Below are positions 1-16,074 of a DNA stretch of 64,000 nt, one piece after another (position 1 is the first letter of the stretch; each line of letters starts with the position of its first letter). The translations under genes were made by a program, and so were the position numbers. The notes beneath the pieces are model-generated. The model was not told where the DNA came from, searched no databases, and saw only the letters and a program-made list of their open reading frames with translations. This DNA is from Nitzschia sp. DOCU1 (taxonomy: Eukaryota > Bacillariophyta > Bacillariophyceae > Bacillariales > Bacillariaceae). The DNA is taken from NCBI GenBank assembly GCA_951394045.1, contig OX595993.1:1798001-1862000 (forward strand), given 5' to 3'.

Positions 1-2651
1 CATAAGATAGGTGTCATGCTCCCTTTGAAGCGGTTGGATAGTGATGCCAGCAATAACTATCTGGCCATCGATGGATGCCAGGAATTGACGCAGCGACTTG
101 ATCCAGAAGCCGTCCAGGTGTGGTAATGATTGGTCGGGGTATTCCAGCAAGGGTGTGCTCGTGCCGGCGGCGAACTGTAGACAATCAATGGTAATGATGG
201 CGAGAGAACCGGCTTGACTGTTGGGAGTTCTAAGATTTCGGAGGAGCAGGCGGATTTGCTCCACTCCTTGTTCCACTTTGAGATTGCGGAGATCCAGTCC
301 ACAAAATCGACTCGGGCCGAAGACGACTGCTCGGGGAAATTTACTCGTGTAATTCATCTTTTGTAGCGTCACTGAGACCATTTTTCGTTGCAGGGCGTCG
401 AGTTGTGCGTCTGTCAGATGAGAAACACCAAGTGAATAGCCAATGCTTGGGAGGAAGAAATTTGATAAAACGTCCATGCCTCGCCGGGCCGCACATAGCT
501 GGAAGCAAGTAGTCGAGCGCACTTTGTGGCCTTGGCAAGGAGAGTGCGAAAATGGGCCCGTTGATTTTCCACTGGAGCTTGTTGGCTACCCAGAATTTTG
601 TGCGCCTGAGTTGACGACAGTTGCTCGATAAGAGTTGCATTTCCTTGTGAATCATGGAGGGCCAAGCGCGGTCCGAATTGCCCGGGCTTCAAGACTGGTG
701 CCCCTTTTGTCGAAAACTGTACCCACAAGAAATGGTAATAACACTTCGATAATTCTAGATCTCCTCCACTTGCGTAAAGAATATCCCGCCAGAGTTGAGC
801 ATCATGCTGTGCTCGGTTAACCATCTCATCCATGGTGCTATGACGATCCCCCGTGGTTTGACTATTGTTGTCGTCTACGAATCCCACCATGCCCAATTTC
901 AAGACATTAGACTGATCCGGGTTCTGATAGATTGCCCCATGGCATTGCTGATCGAATATATCAAAATATGTGGAGCCACTAAGAGCCCAGGCTGGTGGCG
1001 ACGAGGTACTCCCTTGTCCGTTACCGAAAACAGGATGATCCACAGAGTTCTGGTAAGATTGCGTAGACACGCCCAGCATGGTCTTGATAAAATACTGTGC
1101 CGACTGGAGGAAATTCCCTTGAACTTCCGCCACGGTTGCTTGAAGGCCAAAGGATCGGGCGATTAGCACGGTGATGTGGGACAGCATTCGGTCATAACAG
1201 GATGTCGCGTCGTTATTGAATTTCAAATGGGGAAAACGTGTGGCCATCACGTAATCGTACTGTAGTATCTCGATCAAAATTGGATCTAGGGCTTGGCGAC
1301 CCGGCCGGGAACCGTAGCAGCCTGGGTTTAACAAATGTTTGCCTTCAGCGTGGTGCAGCAGATCCCGGAATTTAATACCGAAGAATGCATTAAGCGTAGC
1401 CTCATACAGATGGATAACCCGCAAACGATGGAGGTATGGATTCCCTGGTTCTTTCTCCAGCATAGCAGTAACCACTGTCTTCCAAAGATCAAAGCAGTAT
1501 CCCGTTTTCTCTGCATATTTCAAGGAGGAAAAGTGTGTCTCCCAAATCGCACGGCGCGCATCGAGAAAGGATTCAAATTGTGTCGAGTCCGCCGTAGGGT
1601 TGAGACCGGATGGTCTGAACAATGCGTGATAGTGGCTGAGATGTCTGCCTGATGGCGAGGTGGTAGTCCTTTCATCCCACAGTCTGAATTTCTTCACCAG
1701 ATCTGCTAACTCTAACAGATGTTCACGTTCAGGAGTTCGTCTTTTGCAGGCACGTAGGATATTCTGGGCTTGTTTGTCGTCCGTCAACGTTGAGACATCG
1801 AAAGTTCCGTCCAAGATCGCGTTGGCAGTGGGAGTCTGAGCCCCCCAGCCAATAGCTTCCACTACCTTAGGTTGCGCCAGGGGAGTGTTGCGTGCTTGAC
1901 CAAAATGTTCGAGATTCCGTTTCAATAGCGTGGCTTCGATTTCAGCCGGGTCTTGTAAGATCTTCCACTGAGATGGGTCGTTGCGAGGCACTGTCTTCGG
2001 ATCAACGGTCGGGTCACGAGGAACCTTGAGAGTGGTGATGCCGCTGGACGTCCGAGGATTCAACGAAGGAATTCGTTGATACATGGTTTTCAATTCTTGG
2101 GCTTTGTAGTATTGCGCCTCGACCTTAGCGGGGTCCCTATCCGGATGGGCTTTCTTAAGAGCGTCGATACGAAGTTGATGGTATTCCGTTTGTTTGGTGC
2201 GGGCAGCACGAGCAGCCAATCGGCATTGACGTCGGACCTTGCGAATGGCTTTCACTGTATCCACGTAGGTAGTAGGAACTTCCACGGGAGCGTCGAGAGT
2301 ATCCTGCTTTCTTCGGATTTGTGCAGACATGTCCCACCCTGTCAGCATTTCAGACAGACGGCTCTTCAGGATGTATAAATGTGTCATGGTAGCATGGACA
2401 TCGGTCGTCCACGGAATTCGACGATAATATTTGCATTTGAGCTCTGCTTGGAGCATTCCTCGAAGTAGGTCACGTTCCACTTTTTCCGCAAGAGACGCGT
2501 CGGCGCCATCTGACTGAAGGAGTGCTTTCGCGCCTTCGTATACTCGATGCAATTGGCAGTATTCATCAAGGGCCATGACATATTTGACCAACAGGGAGGG
2601 AACATCGGTCCGAACGAATCGTGTAGGAGGATTGGCAATGGGAACTGGTGC
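1..2651 (-). pseudogene. Reverse transcriptase region of the non-LTR element (frameshifted, partial)
   Basis: About 730 codons, open from just after a UGA at 2654-2652 down to about 464, then continued in another frame to the window edge. Reverse transcriptase motifs are clear: motif A FNNDATSCYDRM (near 1200), motif B GNGQGSTSSPPAW (near 1020) and motif C FVDDN (near 885), giving the catalytic aspartates. FVDD replaces the usual YADD or FADD. Upstream is a basic, Arg-rich region (near 2200). Near 464, in the stretch reading AAATTT on the coding strand, a one-base indel moves the frame; the frame then reads GYSLGVSHLTDAQL and later KFPRAVVFGPSRFCGLDLRNL without a stop to base 1. No ATG lies near the upstream end, which fits a fused endonuclease-RT polyprotein rather than a separate gene. 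It would reverse-transcribe the element RNA at the nicked target. Confidence 0.8.
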
Positions 2652-3743
2652 TCAATCGAAGATGCCGGGAAGTAACAAATCAACGAAGAGTCCACGATGA
2701 TCAGAAAATATCCGGTGGTTGAAAGGCTCTGTGCCGCTTGCCTTGATATGTGTGAGCAATCGAGTGGAAACAAAGACGTAGTCCACGCGTTTGGTACCGC
2801 GTGCGTAGGTAGGCGTCTCACAGTCAAGGCCATGACGATATACGTGGGCATCCGTCAGTTGCCCAGCATCGAGGATTGTTTGCAGACCATGAACGTCCTC
2901 GCCAGTTTCTTCGTTAAAGTCTCCCATCAGAATAATATCGCATTGTTGCTCTCTGAGAGTTTTGACATGGGCCGATAAATCGCGGACAAAGAACAATCGA
3001 GGATTTGGTTTGCGATAGCCAGCTTGGCGTAGAAGAGAGCGTTGTTGCTCGTAGAAAGTTTGGTCTCCGTGGGTACCCGATTTTTGTACCACTTGGTAGG
3101 CAACGATGATATGCACCTCGCGGTTATCTCGGCCCATTAAGCTCATGCCACACCAGCGCCCATATGAATCAGAATATTGGTTCCGAACGCGTCCCACAAG
3201 GCATCCCGTCATGCCAAGTAGCAATCCACCTGGCTTGTCGGGTCCATCGAACGGAATCGACGAGTGGCCAAATTGAAGTTTACAATGATCCCAAGTGGAC
3301 CGTTTATAACGGTAGAACAGTTCCTTGGTAGCTTGATGTTGTGAATTTATCTTAGTTTCAGCAAAGCCGAAAACGTCTGCCGGAATTTCATTCATCTGGA
3401 GAAATAGATCACCGATATCGACGCCATTATTTCCCAGGCGGACGCCATTGATGTTCTGGAAATACAGACGGATCGCTTGTTCATGCCAGCGGTTAGAATC
3501 CAGAGCAGTGCACATTTTTCCATTGTCGTCGAGAGATAGGAGAGTGTCCAGATCATCCCCATATGGAAGATTCGATTTGAGGTTATCAGGAGATACCAGA
3601 GTCGGATTGCGAGATACATTTCGAGTGATGGTGCGTGGAGTGGGAGGTGGAAGACGCGGGGATGCATGAAATTTGATGTGCCGTTGTGCTCGATGATGAT
3701 GATGAGGGGTTCGTGGAGGAGGGTCGCGCGTGGGGCTATTCAT
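2652..3743 (-). CDS. Endonuclease/exonuclease/phosphatase-type endonuclease of the non-LTR element (ORF2, N-terminal part)
   Basis: 363 codons from the ATG at 3743-3741 to a UGA at 2654-2652. Residues about 92-363 form an EEP (APE-like) domain: YFQNINGVR (first metal/DNA-contact Asn), FAETKIN, then MGDFNEETG near 275, DYVFVS near 321 and the terminal SDHRGLFVDL near 347. These match the Asn, Glu, Asp and SDH active-site motifs that nick target DNA in LINE elements. The first 60 residues are Pro/His/Arg rich. The start overlaps the ORF1 stop as ATGAATAG, a termination-reinitiation arrangement. The UGA is in frame with the reverse transcriptase that follows, so the original protein was probably one polyprotein. 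Confidence 0.8.
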   Translation of the reverse strand: MNSPTRDPPPRTPHHHHRAQRHIKFHASPRLPPPTPRTITRNVSRNPTLVSPDNLKSNLPYGDDLDTLLSLDDNGKMCTALDSNRWHEQAIRLYFQNINGVRLGNNGVDIGDLFLQMNEIPADVFGFAETKINSQHQATKELFYRYKRSTWDHCKLQFGHSSIPFDGPDKPGGLLLGMTGCLVGRVRNQYSDSYGRWCGMSLMGRDNREVHIIVAYQVVQKSGTHGDQTFYEQQRSLLRQAGYRKPNPRLFFVRDLSAHVKTLREQQCDIILMGDFNEETGEDVHGLQTILDAGQLTDAHVYRHGLDCETPTYARGTKRVDYVFVSTRLLTHIKASGTEPFNHRIFSDHRGLFVDLLLPGIFD

Positions 3744-4956
3744 CTTGATGGTGTGCTTGAGTAAAGGGAGTGAACCCGGCGATACCGGGTCCCTCCATAC
3801 CGTAGACTTGAGTCGGGGCGTCGCCCATCTGGGCATCTCCTGGAGTGCTGCTGTCTTGGTGACGGTCCACTGCCATGGCTGTGGCGGGGCGTTTTGCCAG
3901 AGGAGGCGAAGCGCCTTGGGCTCCCATGATGTGAGTGAACAACTGCGCTAACATCTGGGTCTGTTGGACTTGGACTTGTTGCTGTTGCACCTGGGCCTGC
4001 TGAGTTTGGGCCATAAATTCCATCATGCGTTTGTTTTGTTCTTCTTGGCGCGACAAGACTGTATCCAAATAACTGACTACCGTAGTCAAATCCTGCGATT
4101 GAACTGTCTTGGGAAGGGACTGACCTACCGAATCACCCGCCACGGATTCAGAGCCCTGTTCCTGGACCGAGCGAGAAACACTGCCATCCGTGGGCGCCCG
4201 AGGAGGTTGGTCATTTGCAGGTATAGGGCGAGACATCGCCGGCGGTGGAGTCTGGACTCCGGTCAAGTCGAAGACCATGCGTGGACGACGATTCCAAGCA
4301 TTTTCCGTAATGGGCGGAAGACCGACGTTGTTCGAAGGTTGCGCAGCCTGACGGAGGATTTGTCGCAGCGACTGCACTTTATTCTGCATCGAGTGTCCGA
4401 CCCCTGGTGCAGCAAACGTCAACCGAGGATAAGCTCCGTAGTAATCCAGGTATGACCTGTCGACCACCTGTGGGAATTTTTCCTGAAAGAATGTAGTAAG
4501 CAAGGCTTGAGCTTGGTCGTAGTGCTCGTCTTCCACTATAACAATCCAGCGTCCATTCTTTGTGGTATTATCAGTCGGTTGAATGGAGTCGATGATATCC
4601 AAATTGGTGAAATATTGGTGGATCGTGCCATTGAAGTTAGAAGCCATGTTGCTGTCCGTCGGCCACGGCATTTCCCAGACGGACAGATGGACGTTGACCA
4701 CAGTTATACCACGCAGATTGAGAGTCACATCGTTATTCCGCATGAGGAACTCCCGATACTCTTCGGAGCTGGCTAGTAGATGGAACCCAATGGGAACGAG
4801 TTCGAAACCAATATCTTCGGAGGGAACTTCCATCAACAAATTCTTAGCAAACTCGCTATGTTTGTGGATGCAACAAACTGCCACCACTTCAGAACTGACT
4901 CGTTGCGCGCCATTGCCAAATTGGAGCAGGCGCTTCGTAGCAAAGACTTCGGGAAG
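3736..4956 (-). pseudogene. ORF1 (gag-like) of the non-LTR element, C-terminal piece
   Basis: C-terminal 406 codons of ORF1, separated from its N-terminal part by the LTR element. Removing that insert and one GGAAG copy puts the two pieces in the same frame (GVLP from the N-terminal piece joins EVFATK here). The first half is globular with no domain I recognise. The second half is Pro/Ser rich, then has a Gln-rich segment (near 3960-4040, QQAQVQQQQVQVQQ) that is probably a coiled coil, as is common in LINE ORF1 proteins. It ends in HHQDE and a TAG overlapping the ORF2 ATG. The ATG just inside the LTR at 4962 is incidental. Confidence 0.75.
4952..4956. repeat. Target-site duplication, left copy (GGAAG)
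   Basis: GGAAG immediately before the 5' LTR; the second copy is 10707-10711, immediately after the 3' LTR. A 5-bp duplication is normal for Ty3/gypsy integrases. Removing one copy and the element joins the older ORF1 in frame, which independently supports these boundaries. Confidence 0.9.
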
Positions 4957-5574
4957 TGCCATACCCCACAGAGACGCATAACTAGTTTAGTCATATTAGT
5001 CCTACACGCTGGTAGTCTTAGTAGTCGTAGACGAACGGAGTCGTCCGCCGGACGGACGACGTACAGACGGCTAACGGACACGGACACGAACAAACGGTGA
5101 CGTCGTCGCTGACGGCGCACTGACGCAACGATCAACGCAGTCGTAGCGTTACACATGGAAGCGCTCTGTAGTATATCGCATAGTAACATTCGACTAACCC
5201 ATAGAGTCCCTTGCCAACGGCATGCCTACAATCTAAGTAGTAAATATTCATCGCCTAATAGAGGAGATGTATTTAGAGCAAGGAAATAATTCAGACCATG
5301 GGCGACGAGGAGTCGTAGCTAGCCAAGACTAGGGACGCCTAGTTAGAAGGCGACGATACGAGGAATCGACATATCCGAATGAATAGAATATATGCGCGTT
5401 ATTTACGCGCGGGGAAAGACGTTCACAAAATGAACGATCGGTCGCAAATATTTGAAAGACGAAAATCTTTCGTCTCGTCAATCTTGTTGTTGGAATGAAT
5501 GCAAATAGATGTAACATAGGTCTCACAATTACAATTGTCTTCTACTTTTATTTCGTCACCCCCGGGATAGGGCA
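4957..5574 (+). repeat. 5' LTR of the Ty3/gypsy element
   Basis: 618 bp starting TGCCATACCCC and ending GGGATAGGGCA, imperfect inverted termini. Contains an AT-rich stretch with ATATATG near 5387 that could be a TATA element, and four hairpins: 5040-5060, 5394-5410, around 5421-5435 (GTTCA/TGAAC) and 5457-5475. Transcription start and polyadenylation sites cannot be placed from sequence alone. Confidence 0.95.
5040..5060 (+). other. Hairpin in LTR (8-bp stem)
   Basis: GTCGTCCG and CGGACGAC form a perfect 8-bp stem around a 5-base loop; the same structure is at 10172-10192 in the 3' LTR. A second perfect hairpin, AGACGAAA/TTTCGTCT with a 3-base loop, lies at 5457-5475, and GCGCGT/ACGCGC at 5394-5410. 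They may act in RNA folding, packaging or 3' end formation, but no function is shown by sequence. Confidence 0.6.
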
Positions 5575-5599
5575 TAGTTTTAAAACTCCCGTTTGAAGG
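5575..5599 (+). promoter_or_regulatory. Primer-binding region and leader of the LTR element (no usual tRNA match)
   Basis: Only 25 bases separate the 5' LTR from the gag-pol ATG. A normal primer-binding site starts with TGG (pairing with tRNA CCA) within a few bases of the LTR; none is present. Instead the leader begins TAGTTTTAAAACTCCCG, with a self-complementary AGTTTTAAAACT. Priming could use an internal tRNA fragment or self-priming; neither can be decided here. Confidence 0.5.
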
Positions 5600-10706
<5,107 letters not shown>

Positions 10707-10711
10707 GGAAG
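10707..10711. repeat. Target-site duplication, right copy (GGAAG)
   Basis: Matches 4952-4956 exactly and follows the terminal CA of the 3' LTR. Confidence 0.9.
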
Positions 10712-11386
10712 GACCCCATCGGCAAGCCCAAGCTGTTTAGCTTGCTGTTTTTGCTCAGAAGTTAGTTGAATCTTGGCGATCGCCGCATTCATTTTTTGAG
10801 TCAGCGTAGGTTTGTGAATCATATCTGCGTGCGCAGCACTTGCCCATGCAATAACCGAAATTTCCTCGTTTTTTAGCGTTTCGCCGCTCATCCAGATGCG
10901 ATTGGCGTGAAGCCAAGGCATGAGCTTTTTCTTTACAGAAGCGATGTTGTCTTCAGTGATGACACAATGAGTAATTTTTATCGATACCTGTTTGGTGCTT
11001 CGAAGCGTGGTCTCCTTTCGGTGAAAGAAAGCTCGATGTTCAGCCTCCGTTTGTGGGAAGTCTTCGATCTTTGAGAAAGGCGCTGGCTTGGGATCTGTCA
11101 TTTCATTGGTCGGGATGAAGTACACCTCTCCTTTAACCATGTTAGTCATCTTTTTCACGAATTCCAGATGAGTACTTGCCATATTGAACAGCGAAGCTGA
11201 TTGTTCAGCGTTAACACGCATTTCAAGCGTAAACGTAGTTTTCCCCTCCTGAGCTCGTAAAACAGCCGTTGAAGCTCGGGTTTTCATGATACTGCATACC
11301 GCGGGGGTCGTCATCGTCTTTGCAGAGGGAGTCACCGGCGTAGGTGCTCCAGGAACGTTGGAAACGGGAGCCGAAGTTCCCGTCAT
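10707..11386 (-). pseudogene. ORF1 (gag-like) of the non-LTR element, N-terminal piece
   Basis: About 226 codons from the ATG at 11386-11384 to the insertion point of the LTR element. The start was chosen because it is the first ATG of the frame, is preceded by an A-rich stretch on the coding strand, and is followed by a low-complexity Ser/Thr/Pro/Ala N-terminus. No zinc knuckle is present. The sequence is otherwise globular with Lys-rich patches such as SVKKKLMPW. The frame runs a few codons into the LTR before stopping. Function presumed to be RNA binding, by position only. Confidence 0.7.
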
Positions 11387-11958
11387 GGTGAAAAAAAAGT
11401 TGCGTAGGGGTTGAGTTGAGAATTCTACTGCTAAAAATTTAGCCTTATCGAAGTTTTCGATCGAAGAATTCTTCCCACGACGGTATTGCAATTTCTACAT
11501 ATTATACGGGAAAATGGAATTTTGGTACAAAGAAATACCACATGGGTGGAATTTTGGGCCTTACCTGGTACGTGACCGACCGTGCGTGCATAGGTGGGCG
11601 GTCTCGTTCGGGATCGTCCGTTTATTGAAAAGTATGTTTCGGGGCGAGTGTCCGTTTGTCCTTTCGAAGCGGAATTTGGAGATTGCACGTTCCTTTCGAG
11701 AGTAATCGCAACACGATCAGTCGGTCATTTACAAATGCCTTGGGCTTATTTGACAGCCGGCACGCGTATTCGAGGGCTTATTTTGTTTCTGCGATTACTC
11801 GCATCTTTTGGTGCGGCAGACCCGTCCTTGGTTCGCTGTCGAAAACGACGCCGATGCATACCAAAATCGAGCCCTCATAGTTTCCGTCCTGCGTGCTATC
11901 ATCGCATCATCGAAGAATACCCGACAGATAGTCGCTGTAGCTGAAACAAACGAAAACA
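11387..11958. other. Intergenic: leader of the non-LTR element and upstream region of the Sel1-kinase gene
   Basis: No convincing gene. The left part probably holds the untranslated leader of the minus-strand non-LTR element; its end could not be placed. Overlapping short frames on both strands lack domain content. The right end is A-rich just before the Sel1 gene ATG (ACAAACGAAAACA). Confidence 0.5.
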
Positions 11959-14900
11959 ATGGGATTCATTTTTGGTGGTCGGAAGAAGAAGTCGCCAGCA
12001 GGACAGGAATTGCTGCAAGAAGACGCCAGAACCGCCGCATATGCCCCACCCGCCAGCGCTGACAGTGTTTATCTCGATACTGAATGCACCTGGTACCCTG
12101 AAGCAAGCGGCAAAGCCGTGCCAGGAGACTCAGACAAGGGAGATGCCGAAGTTTTCAAAACGGTGTCACTGGCCATGGAGGATATTGAATTATGGTGCTG
12201 CAAGAACGGAACTGACGTGCCACAAGACTGGTGGAACAAGGCTATAGAATGTTTCCAAAAGGCGGCGGACTCGGGAGTTCCCCAAGCCATGAGCCGTCTT
12301 GGTTGGTGCTACGAAAATGGCAATGGCGTGCTACAAGACTGGAACAAGGCTGTTGAATGGTACCAAAGGGCGGCGGACAAGAGGAATGCCGGCGCAATGG
12401 TAAATCTTGCTGAATGCTACTCCTTTGGAAATGGTGTACAGCAAGATTTGAATAAGGCTTTGGGCTTGTATCAAAGGGTCGAGGCTTCGGAAGATCCAGT
12501 AGCCTTGGCTTATCTTGGAATGGCCTACGGGAATGGCTATGGCGTTCAAAAGGATTTGAACAGGGCTTTTGAACTATACTTACGAGCAGCCGCGATTGAT
12601 GGGAATTTCGTTGGAATGGAATGTCTTGCATATTGTTTTGATATGGGTTTTGGCGTCCGACAAAGTAGTCACGAAGCCGCCGATTGGTATCGAAAGGCCG
12701 AGAGTGCTGCAGGCACCGATTTGCACAAAGAAGAATTAAGTTTGCTTCTTGCGCCCCACTCTGGGGATGCCAAGGCAATGTACAATCTTGCACTTGCCTA
12801 TGAACACGGCAAAGGTAGAATCGTTGGCAAACAACTGAAGGACGCCTTCCAATGGTATCAAAAGGCAGCCTGCGAACGACACTGCGAAGCAATGTACAGT
12901 CTTGCACATTGTTACGAGCGTGGCACAGGTGTCTTGAAGAATATGGACAAAGCAACGGAATGGTATCAAAAGGCAGTCGATAGGGAACATTTTCAAAGCC
13001 TGTTCAGACACGCCACAGAGTCTGGGCACCCGCAAGCTATCTGCAACCTGGGTGTTTGCTATGCGGAAGGTCACGGCGTCGACATAGACACCGGGAAAGC
13101 ATTTGAATGCTTTGAGAAGGCCGCCAACATGCAAAATCCTTCTGCAATGGATAAGCTTGGGCTTTGCTACAAACATGCTATTAGTGTTTCAATGGACATG
13201 ACCAAGGCGGTGGAGTGGTTTGAAAAAGCCGCAGAATTGGGATATTCCAAAGCCATGATCAATCTCGGAGAATGCCATGAAATAGGGAATGGAAAACAAA
13301 AAGACGCGGCCACGGCGGCGCGATGGTATCAAAAGGCGGCAGATTATGGAGACGACGATGGGATGAAACGCTTCCTTCGTCTACAGGAAACGCCCAAGCA
13401 AGGACCGCCGATGATCATCACTGCTGAAAGAAGTAGCACTGAAGCAAAGGAAATATCACCTCAGGTTATTCCCAAGGCAAAACGGTTGTCACGAGGCAAC
13501 TTCGACCAAAGCATGGAAGCTGCTTCTGAGGTCGAGTTCGACTTGACCGATTTGGGAGATGATCCAAATGCCATGTGCAATCTTGGAGAAAACTTCTATT
13601 ATGGCAAAGGCATCGTGCGACAAGACATGAACAAGGCAGTTGTCTGGTTTCAACAGGCGGCGGATCTAGGACATGCCACAGCCATGTTTAATCTCGGGCG
13701 TTGCCACGAATATGGGTTTGGAGTCACACAAGACGTGAACAAGGCTGTTCGATGGTATCAAAAGGCCGCTGAGTTGGGCGATAAAGATGGGATCAAAAGC
13801 TTCAAGCGTCTGCAGGACGAGCTCCAAACAGCTTCGTCCTACAGCGCTCCCGAGGAAAAGGCCGAAACTGTCACTTCTTCTACAGCCCAGGTAGCACCAA
13901 CGTCATTGTCGGAGAATCATCGATCGTCGCAAGAGAAACGTATGTCGGTAGAGCCCGACGTCGCGTATTCACCTTCTGCACCAAAAGAAGATGTTATGTC
14001 AACAATGCCCGAGGGTGTACGGGTGTCACGGGAACGTCTCCAACATGCCTTGCAAAACGTAACTGCGCCCGTGGAGCTCGACAGATCGTATGTTGAAGCC
14101 TTGACAACGTCCTATCTAAACAAGGGTGCCTTTGGTGTAGTCCACAAAGCGACGGACGAATCCAAAAAGTGGACATTTGCGCTCAAACAAGTGTTGTACC
14201 ATCTCCAAGGCGAAGAAGAAGCGGAATTCATACGGAAAGCATTCGAAGGGGAGGTTGCTGTAAGTTCGAAGCCTGGCAATTTCGTCCCCCTTGAAATCCA
14301 TTTGCGTCTGACCATGCCGCTCTTGTTTTAGTTCTTGTCCCAAGCGCAGCACCCCAACATCATCCGATTATTTGGTTACCACCTGTCTACGACCGGGTCC
14401 AATGACCATTTTTTACTTTTCGAGTACGCAGAGATGGGATCGCTGGCATCCGTTCTCTCCGACGCGAACACTCGCCGCGCCTTGACGGCCTCCCGTCGAC
14501 TGCATATCCTTCTCCAAACTGCTCGCGTTGTTTCGTACTTGCATGCCAACGACAATGGACGCGGCGTGCTGTTACATCGAGATATCAAATCCGAGAACAT
14601 TTGTCTGACTCGAGATTTTCAGGCCAAGCTGATTGACTGTGGCCTTGGAAAAATTGTAAAAGAAAATGATCAAGGGAGGTCCGCCACATCGTTTATTGGT
14701 TTGCAATCCGGTTCCAGTGCCTTTGGAACCGATGGTTACCGATGCCCTTGGTACAGTCAGGGAAAGAAGGCGTACAAGCCCGCTTGCGATATCTATTCTT
14801 TGGGCATTGTCATGATGGAAGTCATCACTAGTTGCTTGCAAGGTGGCCGATCGAGTCGAACGGATGTGGAGATTGTGAATGATTTGCGAACCAAGTATCT

Positions 14901-16074
14901 CGAAGACCAAGACCAGGAGGAAATCGAGAACGGCTCGGACATTTTGGTGCAAGATGCCGATCCGGGCGCCGGGTGGGAAGAAGACACTCTCGGTGGACTT
15001 GCAGCTTTGGCCATTCAGAGTTGTCATGCAAAAATCAGCAAACGTCTCACAGCCAATCAAGTCTTGGACGAATTGTCAAGATTGATTCATGTGAATGAGC
15101 TTGGAAGTGCACAAGGGAATGCCGTCCAGTCCTCTTTGGGAATATGGAACATGCCCAAATGCCACATTTGTGCCCGTGCCCCCCGATCTATTCGCTGCGA
15201 ATGTGGACATGGTCTTTGCGGGTCGTGCTTGGACACTCATATCGAAGAGAAAATGAGTTTCCAGGACATTTGTTGCCCCTTGGTCGGCTGCTGCAGTCGA
15301 CCCTACAGTCGCCAAGAGCTCCAACAAGCGGCATCATTGCAAGTTTTTTGTGCCTATGACAATCGACAGGCGTTTTTTGCTGTCTTTCATCAATATTCTG
15401 CTGCCTTTCATCAAACACTCCACGACGCTCTTCGTCCGATCAAACAAGACTTGAGCTTTATCCGCAGCGGGATGACAAGAATGCTCAAGGCGGTAGCAAG
15501 TCAAGCCGCAGGGATCAAAAACCCATGCCCGAAATTCATGTATGTGGTACCGGCTGACAAGCAAGTCGGGTCAACCCCGGGCGGTCTCCAGGGTTGGCTC
15601 AAGAGTGCCGTCAAACGCAAGCTTCATTTCTACTTGATTTGTGAACACACTTGGACTCCACTTGCAGAACCGATCGTGATTGAAGAGACCAGGAGCTGGT
15701 TAATTTCCATTGCGCCTGTTCTCAAGTTTTCGCTTGTGTGTCTGACGGCCGCGCTTGGATCAGCCGCCCTGGGTTTTTTGCCCCCGATCGCACAGGATCT
15801 CGTAAAAACCTTGTTTGAATGGGACATTGTTCTTCGAGCCACAGCCAATATTTTGCACTCGATAGGGACACCGCAGTCACCATTGCTTCTGGATCAGTCC
15901 TCCATGGGTCGACAAGTCATCGAGGTAGTGGGTCCGTCGTACCAGATGATTTCCGAAAAGCTGTTAAAAGCAAAACGCAACGGTTGGACCAAGGATATTC
16001 AACCCGTTTTGGACGGGGAGGGCAACACGATCTTTGTCAAGAAGGAATTCGTCAAAGAATACACACATCATTGA
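11959..16074 (+). CDS. Sel1-repeat / protein kinase / RING-type fusion protein
   Basis: Two exons, 11959-14259 and 14332-16074, giving 1347 residues. Residues about 60-625 are tandem Sel1-like repeats (pattern LGxCYExGxGVxxDxxKAxxWYQKAA), solenoids that scaffold signalling complexes. A Ser/Thr-rich linker follows. The kinase domain spans about 715-1015: glycine loop NKGAFGVVHKA, ALK lysine near 743, Glu in FEGEVA at the splice site, HRDIKSENICL with the catalytic Asp near 851, and DCG (LIDCGLGK) in place of DFG. Near 1043-1090 a Cys/His cluster (CHIC, RCECGHGLCGSCLDTH, CCPLVGC) resembles a RING finger. The C-terminus has hydrophobic segments near 1223-1256. The kinase looks active. RING suggests ubiquitin ligation, so it may couple phosphorylation and ubiquitination. 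Substrates unknown. Confidence 0.85.
14260..14331 (+). other. Intron of the Sel1-kinase-RING gene (72 bases)
   Basis: GTAAG at the 5' end and TTGTTTTAG at the 3' end; phase 0. Splicing joins GEVA to FLSQAQHPNIIRLFGY, which restores the kinase alpha-C to beta-4 region. The intron length is a multiple of three and its only in-frame stop is the terminal TAG, so unspliced RNA would give a Sel1-only protein ending inside the kinase domain. Confidence 0.85.
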
